Source: Gammaproteobacteria bacterium
GTDB taxonomy: Bacteria; Pseudomonadota; Gammaproteobacteria; Xanthomonadales; SZUA-36
DNA length: 64,000 bases
NCBI GenBank assembly: GCA_030428105.1
Contig: JAUIBE010000007.1
Coordinates: 1 to 64,000, forward strand
Direction of reading: 5' to 3'
Each line of letters opens with the position of its first letter. The stretch's first letter is position 1. The position numbers and the translations under genes were made by a program. The notes under the pieces are model-generated. The model was not told the origin of the DNA and ran no database searches. It saw nothing but the letters and a program-made list of their open reading frames with translations. Below, one piece after another: positions 15,490-24,648 of this stretch.

Positions 15490-16860
15490 ATGATAGACCC
15501 GAGTTGGAACCGCAAAGCAAGTAACGTGACTGAACGATTGAAAATATTGATTCTCGACGGCGCAGGAAATTCGAACCCCATCTACACAACGTGGATCCCA
15601 AAGTGCCCGCTTAAGTGTGAAGTTTGGGATCCAGAAATTGCAACTCCCTCTGTGGTCCCGCCTGACTGTGGACTGGTTGTCGCCCATGACCAGTTTCGGG
15701 AACCCATCGCTTCTGCGCTAATGACTCTGATGGAACAGAACCGAACCCCTGTACTAATTCTCGCTGATGGAATACTTGAGTTTCGAAACACTTGGTGCAA
15801 CCCAAGAATCGCTGCGGGAAGTGTCTACCAACCTGTCCTTGGGCACAAAATGGCCTGCATTGGCCCCAATCAAGCCCGAATCATCGAGTCTTGGGGTAAC
15901 ATTGGAAAGTGCGAAAATGTTGGCATGCCCAGACTCGATTGCATGACGAGCAGGCAACCCCGACCGAGAAGGAACGATCAGAACTTCAGATTGTTGATCA
16001 CAACGGCCAATACACCTGGCTTCACTAATCGTCAGGTGGAGATCGCGCGAGATTCACTTATTTGCCTTAAAAAAAGCATTGATGAGTTCAATGCAAGCAA
16101 CGATCTGGGGATCACTCCAGTCTGGCGCGTATCAAAATCGTTGGCTGGTGATCTGCGTTCCCACTCCATCGAAGTTTGCAATGCTGATTGCCCACTTGAC
16201 GTCGCACTACAAGATGTCGACGCCCTGATTTCGACCCCATCGACATGTCTGCTGGAGGGGATGCTGCAAGGCATTCCCGTTGCAACGTTAAACTTCTGGA
16301 ACGAACCCACTTACGTACCGTCTGCATGGACTATTACGTCGGCTCAATGTATCAAAAAAACTCTGAGCGAGTTGATCAGCCCTCCTTCCGCAAAGATGCT
16401 CTTCCAACAATTTTGTTTGGCTGACTCTCTTAGAGCCGACGGGCAAGCGACCGATCGATTGATTCAACTTATGTTAGAAATGGTAAATATTGGGAAGCGT
16501 CACGCGGCGGAAGGCGCGCCCTTAGTGTTTCCGGGAAAACTGATAGACGACGAAAGTACGCCGGTAAGTGCGACCGAATTTAAGCTGGACTTGAAGAAGA
16601 TGTTCTCAAACGACAAGTACTACGGACGCCTAAAAAAAAGTGACCAGCCCTGGCTGCTATTAGAACACAAATCTCTCCACAATAAAGAACTCTTGAATGA
16701 GAACTCGCAACTACGCCTAGCAAACTTTGAACTGCAGCAATTACTTTCAGCCGCAGAGTTCGAATTGAATCAAACCAAGACCTCACGAAGCTACAAGCTG
16801 GGGAAACTTTTAACTACGCCCTTCAAGCGTTTAATCAAAAGCACTGACAGCAATAAGTAA
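15490..16860 (+). CDS. glycosyltransferase-like protein of unknown family
   Basis: A 456-residue protein that I do not recognise as a named family. It opens with a Rossmann-like strand (LKILILDGAGNSNPIYTTW). Its middle has the layout of a GT-B C-terminal half: RLLITTANTPGFT, then DVDALISTPSTCLLEGMLQG, where a Ser/Thr-rich turn and E precede a hydrophobic helix. The last 60 residues are a charged coiled coil ending SRSYKLGKLLTTPFKRL, a tail seen in many polysaccharide glycosyltransferases. Position within the locus supports a sugar-transfer role, but it could be a phosphotransferase or modifier. Confidence 0.6.
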   Translation: MIDPSWNRKASNVTERLKILILDGAGNSNPIYTTWIPKCPLKCEVWDPEIATPSVVPPDCGLVVAHDQFREPIASALMTLMEQNRTPVLILADGILEFRNTWCNPRIAAGSVYQPVLGHKMACIGPNQARIIESWGNIGKCENVGMPRLDCMTSRQPRPRRNDQNFRLLITTANTPGFTNRQVEIARDSLICLKKSIDEFNASNDLGITPVWRVSKSLAGDLRSHSIEVCNADCPLDVALQDVDALISTPSTCLLEGMLQGIPVATLNFWNEPTYVPSAWTITSAQCIKKTLSELISPPSAKMLFQQFCLADSLRADGQATDRLIQLMLEMVNIGKRHAAEGAPLVFPGKLIDDESTPVSATEFKLDLKKMFSNDKYYGRLKKSDQPWLLLEHKSLHNKELLNENSQLRLANFELQQLLSAAEFELNQTKTSRSYKLGKLLTTPFKRLIKSTDSNK

Positions 16861-16967
16861 ACTCAGGATTAGCAGCTCTTGCCTCGCTCTTAAGGTAGCA
16901 AAAAAAAATCTTAAGCTGATCACATCGCTTCAGAATCTGACGCCCCCTAAGTAGAAAAAAGCATTAG

Positions 16968-18116
16968 ATGAAGAACATAATTTTCATATCCGACAATGAC
17001 CACGTGCCTTGGGGCGGGAGCGAGGTTCTATGGACCGAAATTGCATCTCGAATCCTTTCAGCCGAAAGTTATGAGGTTGGAATTTCGCCCAGGAAATGGA
17101 GAAACCAACACCCACGGATCACGGCGCTTCTCGACTCCCGTGCGCAGGATTTTCGGAGAACTGGTGATCGACCTGTTCCAACTCTCAAGAAGATAGCCAA
17201 CAGGCTATTGCCTTGGAAGATGCAATGGAAACCACAAAAAGAGGATAGGCTGATCCTAAAGAAAGCCGCGCCGGATTTTGCAGTGTTGTCCTTAGGTGAT
17301 CATAACTCAGGCGTAGCGTGGATGAAGTTATTTAGGGAGTTAGATATTCCCTACGCACTTATCGTCCAACTGGTCAAGGAAGGTCACATACCATCTTCGG
17401 ATGAACAATATTATTTCGACCTCAAGCGAGGCTACCAACGAGCCAAGAAAGTGCTTTGTGTTTCGAAGGATAATAGACACTTGCTTGAAAAACAGTTTGC
17501 AACTTGCCTGCCAAACACAATAACCATACACAACCCAATACCTGATACCTCAGACATACCCGAGTTTCCGGAACTTGGCACTGCGAACCTTGCTGTAGTG
17601 GCAAGCCTCAACGTCAACCACAAAGGCCAGGATGTGCTTTTGGATGTGTTACGGCAAGATAAATGGAAGGCCAGAGACTTGTCGGTAAACTTCTATGGAA
17701 CAGGCCCTCACGAGAGAATGTTGCGCGAACTAGCTGCTCACTGGGATATTACAAACATAAGCTTTGAGGGGCATAAATCAATCAAAGAAATTTGGTCGAG
17801 AAACCACATTTTTCTCCTTCCATCTAGAATGGAAGGATTGTCGTTGGCTTTTCTTGAAGCGTGCTACTACAAAAGAGCTTCTATCGTCACCAACCTGGGA
17901 GACTCGAGCAGCTTTATCGCGGACAACGTAAGCGGGTTCCTTGTGAAGGCTCCAACTGCAGAATTGTTAGACGAAACAATGGAAAGAGCATGGCATAGGC
18001 GGGCAGATTGGAAAGCCATGGGCCAATTATCGAGGCATAGATTGGAAGACCTGATTGTTTCAGACCCAGTGGAATCAGCAACCCAAATTATACTTGACGC
18101 AATTGAAACTTCGTGA
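16968..18116 (+). CDS. glycosyltransferase family 4
   Basis: A 382-residue GT-B enzyme. The N-terminal FISDNDHVPWGGSEVLW is the usual glycine-rich acceptor-side loop. The C-terminal half has VVASLNVNHKGQDVLLDVL, FEGHKSIKEIWSRNHIFLLPSRMEGLSLAF (split as FEGHKSIKEIW and LLPSRMEGLSLAFLEA), where the E-x7-E glutamates lie. It transfers a sugar from a nucleotide donor; linkage unknown. It follows a 107-base gap with no visible structure other than an A-run. Confidence 0.88.
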   Translation: MKNIIFISDNDHVPWGGSEVLWTEIASRILSAESYEVGISPRKWRNQHPRITALLDSRAQDFRRTGDRPVPTLKKIANRLLPWKMQWKPQKEDRLILKKAAPDFAVLSLGDHNSGVAWMKLFRELDIPYALIVQLVKEGHIPSSDEQYYFDLKRGYQRAKKVLCVSKDNRHLLEKQFATCLPNTITIHNPIPDTSDIPEFPELGTANLAVVASLNVNHKGQDVLLDVLRQDKWKARDLSVNFYGTGPHERMLRELAAHWDITNISFEGHKSIKEIWSRNHIFLLPSRMEGLSLAFLEACYYKRASIVTNLGDSSSFIADNVSGFLVKAPTAELLDETMERAWHRRADWKAMGQLSRHRLEDLIVSDPVESATQIILDAIETS

Positions 18117-18188
18117 AAGTTCGCTCGATCGCATCAAGCGCAAAGCGGCAATACTGTCGTTGAACCGGCTTAGGAACATACAAAAACA

Positions 18189-19337
18189 CTGAACACCAAC
18201 CTGAAAAACAAGATTCTGTTCATTAGCCACGATGCCAGTCAGTCTGGCGCACCGATCGTGCTACTCAATTTGCTGCGATGGCTTAGTTCGAACTCTAACT
18301 TCTCCATGGAGATTTTACTCCGTGAAAAAGGCCCACTAACAGAGGAGTTTGCAGAACTTGCACCGACCCACAGCTTTCCACAATCAACGAGTCGGTTTCG
18401 ACTCTACAAACTGGTCTCAAAGATAAGAAGAAGGCTATTGGTCAACAAACTCAAACGCGGTGGGTTTTCGCTTATTTACTCCAACACGATTGTCAACGGA
18501 GATGTACTGCAGTCGTTGGCTGATATTGGCGCTCCAGTTATTACTCATGTTCATGAACTCGAGCACGTAATTGGGCAATTCGGAGTTCATTGGCAAGCAG
18601 CCAAGCATCACTCCAACGCATTTATCGCAGCCTCACATGCGGTCAAGAACAACCTCTTGCTCAACCACGACATTGCAGAACAAAGCATTCACGTGGTCCA
18701 CGAATCAGTGCCCTTTGCCGCAGACAACTCTCCGAATCAGGGCGCCACAACTGCCGAGCTGCTGCCAGCTGGGCCGTTGGTTGTTTGCGGCTGTGGCACG
18801 ATTGAGTGGCGAAAAGGGACCGATCTATTTGTTGCCCTGGCAGGCGAAGTAAGAAAGCAACTACTCCCAGGTGAAATCCAATTCGTTTGGATTGGTGGCC
18901 ATCACTCCGAGAAAGAGAAAAATGACGTACTAAAACTGGTTGAGAAACTCGGCGTATCAGAGTATCTGACATTCACTGGCTCCGTGGATGACCCAAGGAA
19001 GTATTTTCGCACCGCAAGCGCATTTGCAATGGTTTCGCGCGAAGATCCATTTCCACTGGTTTGCTTGGAAGCTGCATCCGTTGGTTTACCAATACTCTGT
19101 TTCGCCGAGTGTGGAGGAATGCCAGAGTTTGTTGAAGAAGATGCGGGTTACGTTGTTCCGAATGGAGATGTTAAAAGAATGGCCACCTGTATCTTCAATC
19201 TCTACGAAAAACCGGAACTTGGGAAATCCCTCGGTCAATCCGCCAAGGCAAAATTCGAAAGTCGCTTTAGCCACGATGTTCATTGCGAAAAGATCATGAA
19301 CATCATTCAGGATCAGATTGACCAAGCAGCTCTCTAG
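18189..19337 (+). CDS. glycosyltransferase family 4, non-ATG start
   Basis: A GT-B enzyme of about 382 residues. The first ATG/GTG/TTG-type codon is GTG at 18258, but the conserved N-terminal strand and loop KILFISHDASQSGAPIVLL lies upstream of it in the same frame. That segment is open back to a TAG at 18171, with CTG at 18189 or 18201 as the only plausible initiators and AGGA at 18173-18176. I therefore place the start at CTG 18189. The C-terminal half carries EWRKGTDLFVALA, IQFVWIGG and MVSREDPFPLVCLEAASVG, the donor-binding glutamate motif. Confidence 0.8.
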   Translation: MNTNLKNKILFISHDASQSGAPIVLLNLLRWLSSNSNFSMEILLREKGPLTEEFAELAPTHSFPQSTSRFRLYKLVSKIRRRLLVNKLKRGGFSLIYSNTIVNGDVLQSLADIGAPVITHVHELEHVIGQFGVHWQAAKHHSNAFIAASHAVKNNLLLNHDIAEQSIHVVHESVPFAADNSPNQGATTAELLPAGPLVVCGCGTIEWRKGTDLFVALAGEVRKQLLPGEIQFVWIGGHHSEKEKNDVLKLVEKLGVSEYLTFTGSVDDPRKYFRTASAFAMVSREDPFPLVCLEAASVGLPILCFAECGGMPEFVEEDAGYVVPNGDVKRMATCIFNLYEKPELGKSLGQSAKAKFESRFSHDVHCEKIMNIIQDQIDQAAL

Positions 19338-19409
19338 ACTGATCTCCCAAGCGGTCTACGGCCGACTTATTCTATTCTTGTAGATCTCAAAAGAAGCAAG
19401 AGCAGACAC

Positions 19410-21617
19410 TTGGAAAAACCTGGCAATTTCTTGCAGAGGCTCAAATCTGAAGTGCCTAGAAAGGTTCTGGCAGACGGAGCCAGGAACCAGCCTTTAGCGC
19501 ATGTAAAAACTCATGGCGGATTCCTGCTGATAAACCTCAATGGAGTTCAGGTCGAAAACCCTTCGATTTGCATAGAGTTCTTGTCAACTGACAGCACTCC
19601 TGTCTATGCCAAGTTCAGTTTGGCAAGCACCGACCAAATGATCGTGCAGGTGGATGTTTCTCCAATGTCCCTCGAACTACAGTCAACGCGAGCAATGCAA
19701 GGCACCATTCGTTATCGATGGTGCAGCGCTTCAGAAGCAGCAATCAGGCTGTTTACTAGCGGCATCATAAGTGCCCTCAGGCACAATGATTGGGGATTTT
19801 TCTTTCGATCAGGAAGAGCATACATACGGGCCGGAATCCTTACCGGGGCAAAACGATGGCTGACAGCGATAGCCCGCAAAGATTTCTTGTTAAGAATTAC
19901 CGAATACACAGCTTGGGTGCGATTGGCCGAGCCATCAACTGATACCCATGCAACCACCGAACAGGTCAGCTTGCACAGCAACGATTCCGGCCCACTAATA
20001 TCGGTTGTCGTCCCAGTCTACAACACCGAGGAGAGGTGGTTGCGAAGCGCCATTGAATCTGTAATCCGGCAGACCTACTCGAACTGGGAGTTATGTATAG
20101 CTGACGATGCATCGACCAAAAAACACGTCTCTGATGTTCTTGAAAGCTATGCCAACAAGGACTCAAGAATCAAAGTGGTGTATCGAAAAGAAAATGGCCA
20201 TATTGCCAGAGCGAGCAATTCAGCGTTAACCCTGGCCACCGGCGAATACATCGCCCTACTTGATCACGATGATGAACTCGCACCGCATGCGCTTGAAGAA
20301 ATAGCTAAAGAGTTGGTTCGCTGGCCGGAAACCGACCTACTCTACACTGATGAAGACAAAATAGATTCGGCTGGACATCGCTCAGGGCCGGTGTTCAAGC
20401 CAGATTGGAACCCCGACCTGCTCTACTCCCTGAATATGGTTACCCACCTTTCAGTTTTTAGTGCCAGTGTCGTCGCCGAGGTTGGCGGTTTCCAAGTTGG
20501 AACAGAAGGTAGCCAAGACTATGACATCACACTACGCGTATTAGAGAAAACCACGCCGAACAGAGTTAGGCACTTACCCCAAATCCTCTACCATTGGAGA
20601 ATGGTGCCGGGCTCCGTGGCATTTTTGGAGTCTGAAAAAGATTACGCACACGTGCAAGCCAGAAAGGTAATTTCGGAGCACCTGAATCGCACGGGGAAGT
20701 GTGCCGATGTAGTGAAGGGGTTCGGAAACTTTCACCGTATTTCTTGCTCGCTCCCGGATCCGGCTCCCGGAGTTTCAGTAATAATTGCGGTTGGGGCATC
20801 CGCACAACATCAACTCTCAAAATGCGTCGAGACAATCGCAAGAACCGGATGGCCAAGTCTAGAGTTGTTGCTCGTCGGCCCCGATGACACGGCTATCAAA
20901 GCCTTCGAGCAACGAGAACTTCCCCCAGGCACAACCACAAAGTTGCTTCGAGGAGCCCCGAGGAACAGAGCAGCTTGCTTTAACAACGCTGCTGACGCGG
21001 CCGCACATCCTTACATCGTGTTTTTGAGCGCCGAGACTTTGTGCTCAGACCCAAAGTGGTTAGCGGAACTGGTTCGGCATGCTTCTCGACCTGAGATCGG
21101 AGCAGTTGGGGCCAGAATCGATTACGGAAACGGTAGAATTCATAGATGGGGGGCAATGCTCGGCCTTAACGGCGCCGCATCCTTTCCTCACATCGATACT
21201 GCAAATCCATCAGGAATCGTCTTTCATCCTGCTCCCGTGATTCAGAACTTTTCAGGTCTTTCGAGTGATTGCATGATGCTGCGAAAGACAGTTTTCCTGG
21301 AAGCCGGCGGACTCGACCCTAATTGGATGAGTTCAGACTTAGCCGATATAGACTTGTGCCTTCGTGTCTGGAGCCTGGGTCTTCGAGTGGTGTGGACGCC
21401 CCATTCCCACGTAAAGAACCTAAATACTCCTGAAGCAGTGTTGAGATTGACCACCGAGGACAAGAGTCGGTTCAAGAAAGAGTGGGAGCAACTTGCTGAG
21501 CGGGATCCATTTCTGAGCCCACGCTTGTCGCGAGAATCGGCACACTTTGCGCTTGCGTTCCCGCCGCTGAATCAAGCATCAAGGCCATGGGGGCTGTTAG
21601 ATGAATTGGCGGAATGA
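19410..21617 (+). CDS. bifunctional-looking GT2 glycosyltransferase, two tandem domains
   Basis: A 735-residue protein. Residues 1 to about 190 form a weakly conserved N-terminal region. The first GT2 domain begins ISVVVPVYNTEERWLRSAI (about 195) with donor-site LLDHDDEL and the QDYDITLRV region. A second GT2-like domain starts VSVIIAVGASAQHQL (about 450); its metal site is degenerate (FLSAETL in place of DxD), but SSDLADIDLCLRVWSLG keeps the acceptor-side acidic motif. It may transfer two sugars or use the second domain structurally. Start is TTG at 19410. It is convergent with the next gene; the stop codons almost touch. Confidence 0.85.
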   Translation: MEKPGNFLQRLKSEVPRKVLADGARNQPLAHVKTHGGFLLINLNGVQVENPSICIEFLSTDSTPVYAKFSLASTDQMIVQVDVSPMSLELQSTRAMQGTIRYRWCSASEAAIRLFTSGIISALRHNDWGFFFRSGRAYIRAGILTGAKRWLTAIARKDFLLRITEYTAWVRLAEPSTDTHATTEQVSLHSNDSGPLISVVVPVYNTEERWLRSAIESVIRQTYSNWELCIADDASTKKHVSDVLESYANKDSRIKVVYRKENGHIARASNSALTLATGEYIALLDHDDELAPHALEEIAKELVRWPETDLLYTDEDKIDSAGHRSGPVFKPDWNPDLLYSLNMVTHLSVFSASVVAEVGGFQVGTEGSQDYDITLRVLEKTTPNRVRHLPQILYHWRMVPGSVAFLESEKDYAHVQARKVISEHLNRTGKCADVVKGFGNFHRISCSLPDPAPGVSVIIAVGASAQHQLSKCVETIARTGWPSLELLLVGPDDTAIKAFEQRELPPGTTTKLLRGAPRNRAACFNNAADAAAHPYIVFLSAETLCSDPKWLAELVRHASRPEIGAVGARIDYGNGRIHRWGAMLGLNGAASFPHIDTANPSGIVFHPAPVIQNFSGLSSDCMMLRKTVFLEAGGLDPNWMSSDLADIDLCLRVWSLGLRVVWTPHSHVKNLNTPEAVLRLTTEDKSRFKKEWEQLAERDPFLSPRLSRESAHFALAFPPLNQASRPWGLLDELAE

Positions 21618-22685
21618 CTATCGAACAGAGTCCATCACTTTCCTTACAACACCGAATGTGCAATCGTACGCCCAAGTCTTTCTGAAAGGAATCAACAGAT
21701 AATAAAACACATAGGGAAGCAATATCTCGATTCGAGAGACCTGTGTGCCCAATCGCGAAATGTTTTGAAAATCAGCAAAAAACTCGTCGTTAACAGTTCT
21801 AGACAGCTTATCTCTCGAAGCGATTCGACCCCATGTGCGGAGATGGCGGTACATTGCCCTAATTCTTTGTTTTTGGCTAAGTTCGAAATTGGACTTGATA
21901 AATCGATAGACCTGCAGTGCTTCGAGTACCATTCCTCCATCCGAGTCAGATCGACCTCGTTGGCTCCCCAAGTGAACGTCTCTAAAGTAGTTTAGCGGCT
22001 CAGCCCTGAAGCAAACATCAGCTCTTAGAAGTATTTTTACCCAGGCCATCCAGTCTCCCGCGAGCCGCATAGACTCGGGGGCTAGTTCTTTATCAAGTAT
22101 GTGGGCTTTGCGAAGAAGTACAGCGCTAGCGTTGGGTATTGTGTTGGTTACGGATAGGTACGAGGCAACTTCGTCCTGCCCGAAGTTATGGTAGTCATTT
22201 TCCCATCTACCAGCATCCCAGTACTGCTTATACCAATCAACAACCTTGATGGGCGTGTCATCCTCAGCTGCCAACCACGATTGTGAATATGCAAGACCAG
22301 CGGTGGGAGTACTATCCAGCAACTCCACCATTTTCTCTAGAAAAGTTAAATCTGAATAATCGTCACTCTCAGCGATCCAAATGTATTCGCCACGCGACAT
22401 TCCGATGCCTTTGTTCCATTGCACGAATGGGCTTCCAGAGTTTTGCTGGTTAGTAAGGAGTCTGACCCTGGCGTCGGTTAAATATTTTTCAGCTACTTCG
22501 AGGCTGTTATCCGTTGACGCATCGTCCAGAAATAAGACTTCAAAGTCCGTGAATGTCTGTTGAAGTACGGTTTTCATGCGCAGGTCGAGAAACCTAGCGT
22601 GGTTAAAGTTGGGAACGACAACAGATACCCGCGGAATCGTGCCCTCGACTCCAGAATCTTCCGCGCTTGAGAATTGTGCTCGCAT
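21618..22685 (-). CDS. glycosyltransferase family 2
   Basis: A 355-residue GT-A enzyme. N-terminal VSVVVPNFNHARFLDLRM, then FLDDASTDNSLEVAEKYL and the metal site WIAESDDYSD. I start it at the ATG at 22685, one base after the stop of the upstream gene, rather than at the longer frame start that would overlap that gene by over 100 bases. It is transcribed against the main locus, with the next gene as a two-gene unit. Confidence 0.88.
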   Translation of the reverse strand: MRAQFSSAEDSGVEGTIPRVSVVVPNFNHARFLDLRMKTVLQQTFTDFEVLFLDDASTDNSLEVAEKYLTDARVRLLTNQQNSGSPFVQWNKGIGMSRGEYIWIAESDDYSDLTFLEKMVELLDSTPTAGLAYSQSWLAAEDDTPIKVVDWYKQYWDAGRWENDYHNFGQDEVASYLSVTNTIPNASAVLLRKAHILDKELAPESMRLAGDWMAWVKILLRADVCFRAEPLNYFRDVHLGSQRGRSDSDGGMVLEALQVYRFIKSNFELSQKQRIRAMYRHLRTWGRIASRDKLSRTVNDEFFADFQNISRLGTQVSRIEILLPYVFYYLLIPFRKTWAYDCTFGVVRKVMDSVR

Positions 22686-22686
22686 T

Positions 22687-23640
22687 CTACGAGCTCCTGT
22701 GCTTCGCCTCTCGCCAGTAATCTCGAAACCCGGACCAGAATAGAAAGAATGCTTTTCCACCCCACTCGAGGCGCGGCGTTCGGGGAATAGCTCTCTTGGC
22801 AGATATAGCAAGCGAATAGAAAACTCCGCCTAGAAAGTACTTACGGTGCCCCTGCATTACCATGCTGGCGTAAAACGCGCCCGAAGCTAATAAATTGCTC
22901 CTGTCGAGTTTAATAGTGTCTTCGCCATCCTTGCGACCATGATGGTGAAACACGACCAATTCAGGATCGAAAGCGCCCCTGGATCCGGCAGCCACGGCGC
23001 GCGCTATGAAATCCACATCATCACATCGGTATTTCTTTCCTGGGCCGAATGAATCATCAAAGCCGCCGACGGCATCATAGGCCTTACGCCGAGCACAGAG
23101 GTTAGTGCCTTGAAAGACACCAGGGCGAATAGTTGAGCCCGGTGGGCACTCCCAATACGCTGTTCCAAACTTACAACCGTAGCGTGAGTCAGTTTTGTCG
23201 AATAACAATATTCGACCACCGACAAAATCAATATCTGGTGAGAGGACTTCCAATCTCTGTAGCGCCTTGACGAAATAGCCCTTATCCAGATACACATCAT
23301 CATCAAGAAAAACAAGAATATTGCCTGAAGCTGCCTGCACGCCGGCATTTCTAGCGATCGACAGCCCTGGTTCATCCACCTGCACAAGTGCCGACCGGAG
23401 TGCTGGATTGCGCTTCATGAACATCCGCATGACTCCCGGCGTTGCATCGGTTGAATTGCTGTCAACCAAGACTATCTCCCCCCCGAGTTCTACGATGGTC
23501 CCAACATCCAGGCTCTCAAGACATCTCTCAACCTGCTCTGCCCTGTTTCGCGAACAAAGCACTACGCTAAACCTCAGCACGGCAAACTCCTCACTGTAAT
23601 TTTGCTTCTTCTTGTGACCGCTTCTTCCATTACCTCCCAC
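22687..23640 (-). CDS. glycosyltransferase family 2
   Basis: A GT-A enzyme of up to 317 residues. Core motifs are FSVVLCSRNRAEQVERCLES, VDSNSTDATPGV, the donor site VFLDDDVYLDKGYF, and the acceptor-side FGPGKKYRCDDVDFIARA. The N-terminal 20 residues are basic and hydrophilic; a start nearer the first beta strand, around 23580, is possible. First gene of the minus-strand pair; 110 bases separate it from the divergent WecG-type gene. Confidence 0.87.
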   Translation of the reverse strand: MGGNGRSGHKKKQNYSEEFAVLRFSVVLCSRNRAEQVERCLESLDVGTIVELGGEIVLVDSNSTDATPGVMRMFMKRNPALRSALVQVDEPGLSIARNAGVQAASGNILVFLDDDVYLDKGYFVKALQRLEVLSPDIDFVGGRILLFDKTDSRYGCKFGTAYWECPPGSTIRPGVFQGTNLCARRKAYDAVGGFDDSFGPGKKYRCDDVDFIARAVAAGSRGAFDPELVVFHHHGRKDGEDTIKLDRSNLLASGAFYASMVMQGHRKYFLGGVFYSLAISAKRAIPRTPRLEWGGKAFFLFWSGFRDYWREAKHRSS

Positions 23641-23750
23641 GCACCCCTAATCTGGCAATGAAATTGTCCAACTTTCATTTTTGAAGCATTTTATAGCCCT
23701 CAAGAAGCTAAGGTAAGCAAACCTCATGAGCAACAGTAATTCGATACAGC

Positions 23751-24518
23751 ATGATAAATGAAGGTCCACAGTCGCTCTCTGTACTTGGAGTTCCCATATC
23801 AGCAGCGCTGTTCGACTGGTCCAACGTCGGAGAAAGTGCTCTGCAGAATAACAAGTCAGTGTTAGTTTCTTTCGTAAACCCCCACGCATGCTACATACAA
23901 AAAAAACACTCGGAATACGCAAAAAACCTACGAGATCTGGACTGGGTGCTTTGCGATGGAATCGGCATGGTAAGGGCAGCGCGTCTGGTGGCGGATATTG
24001 AGGTAGATCGAACAGCGTTTGATCTTACTTCCATTGCCGGTCCGGTATTCGAATGGATGGCGCAACATGATGTACCCGTCATCCTGGTTGGTGGAGCACA
24101 AGGCGTCGCGGATCAAGCCGCAGACAAGTTTCGGGCCTTGTTTCCGGGGTTAGAGATCCCTGCGGTGTTTTCCGGGTTTGACAGCGGGCCTGCCGACGCA
24201 ATGGAGCGCTTAAGTCTTGGCGAATTCTGCTGTGTCATCTGTGGAATGGGCGCACCGAGACAGGAAGCGTTTCTGATATCAGCTAAAAACGCCGGATGGC
24301 GAGGGATCGGTTTCACTTGCGGCGGTTTTTTCGACCAGGTAATCGACCGAGTCAACTATTATCCCGCCTGGGTTGACCGCCTGAACCTTCGGTTCGCATA
24401 CCGATTGCTGAAAGAGCCTCGAAGGCTATGGAGGCGCTACCTCGTTGAGTACCAGGTTTTCATGTGGCGGTTGATCAAGGCATTGCTGTCTCGGAAGTTT
24501 GGCCGAAAGGCCCAATAA
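23751..24518 (+). CDS. WecG/TagA/CpsF family glycosyltransferase
   Basis: A 255-residue GT26 enzyme. Family blocks are VSFVNPHACYIQKKHSEY, VLCDGIGMVRAARL, VILVGGAQGVADQAA and VICGMGAPRQEAFL, followed by GFTCGGFFDQ. Members add an N-acetylmannosamine-type sugar to an undecaprenyl-linked primer (WecG, TagA) at the cytoplasmic face. The basic C-terminal tail probably holds it at the membrane. It precedes the priming transferase gene, so these two likely perform the first two steps of glycan assembly. Confidence 0.9.
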   Translation: MINEGPQSLSVLGVPISAALFDWSNVGESALQNNKSVLVSFVNPHACYIQKKHSEYAKNLRDLDWVLCDGIGMVRAARLVADIEVDRTAFDLTSIAGPVFEWMAQHDVPVILVGGAQGVADQAADKFRALFPGLEIPAVFSGFDSGPADAMERLSLGEFCCVICGMGAPRQEAFLISAKNAGWRGIGFTCGGFFDQVIDRVNYYPAWVDRLNLRFAYRLLKEPRRLWRRYLVEYQVFMWRLIKALLSRKFGRKAQ

Positions 24519-24648
24519 CAACACAACCACTTGTCGTGTGAACCCTGATAGTTTCCAGTATGATTTCAGCGCGCCCTGAAGCCACGACTGTTCTGGAGGA
24601 AGGCATCACAAGCGTCTGTTAATGGTTGCTTGATGAACGTCTAGAATC

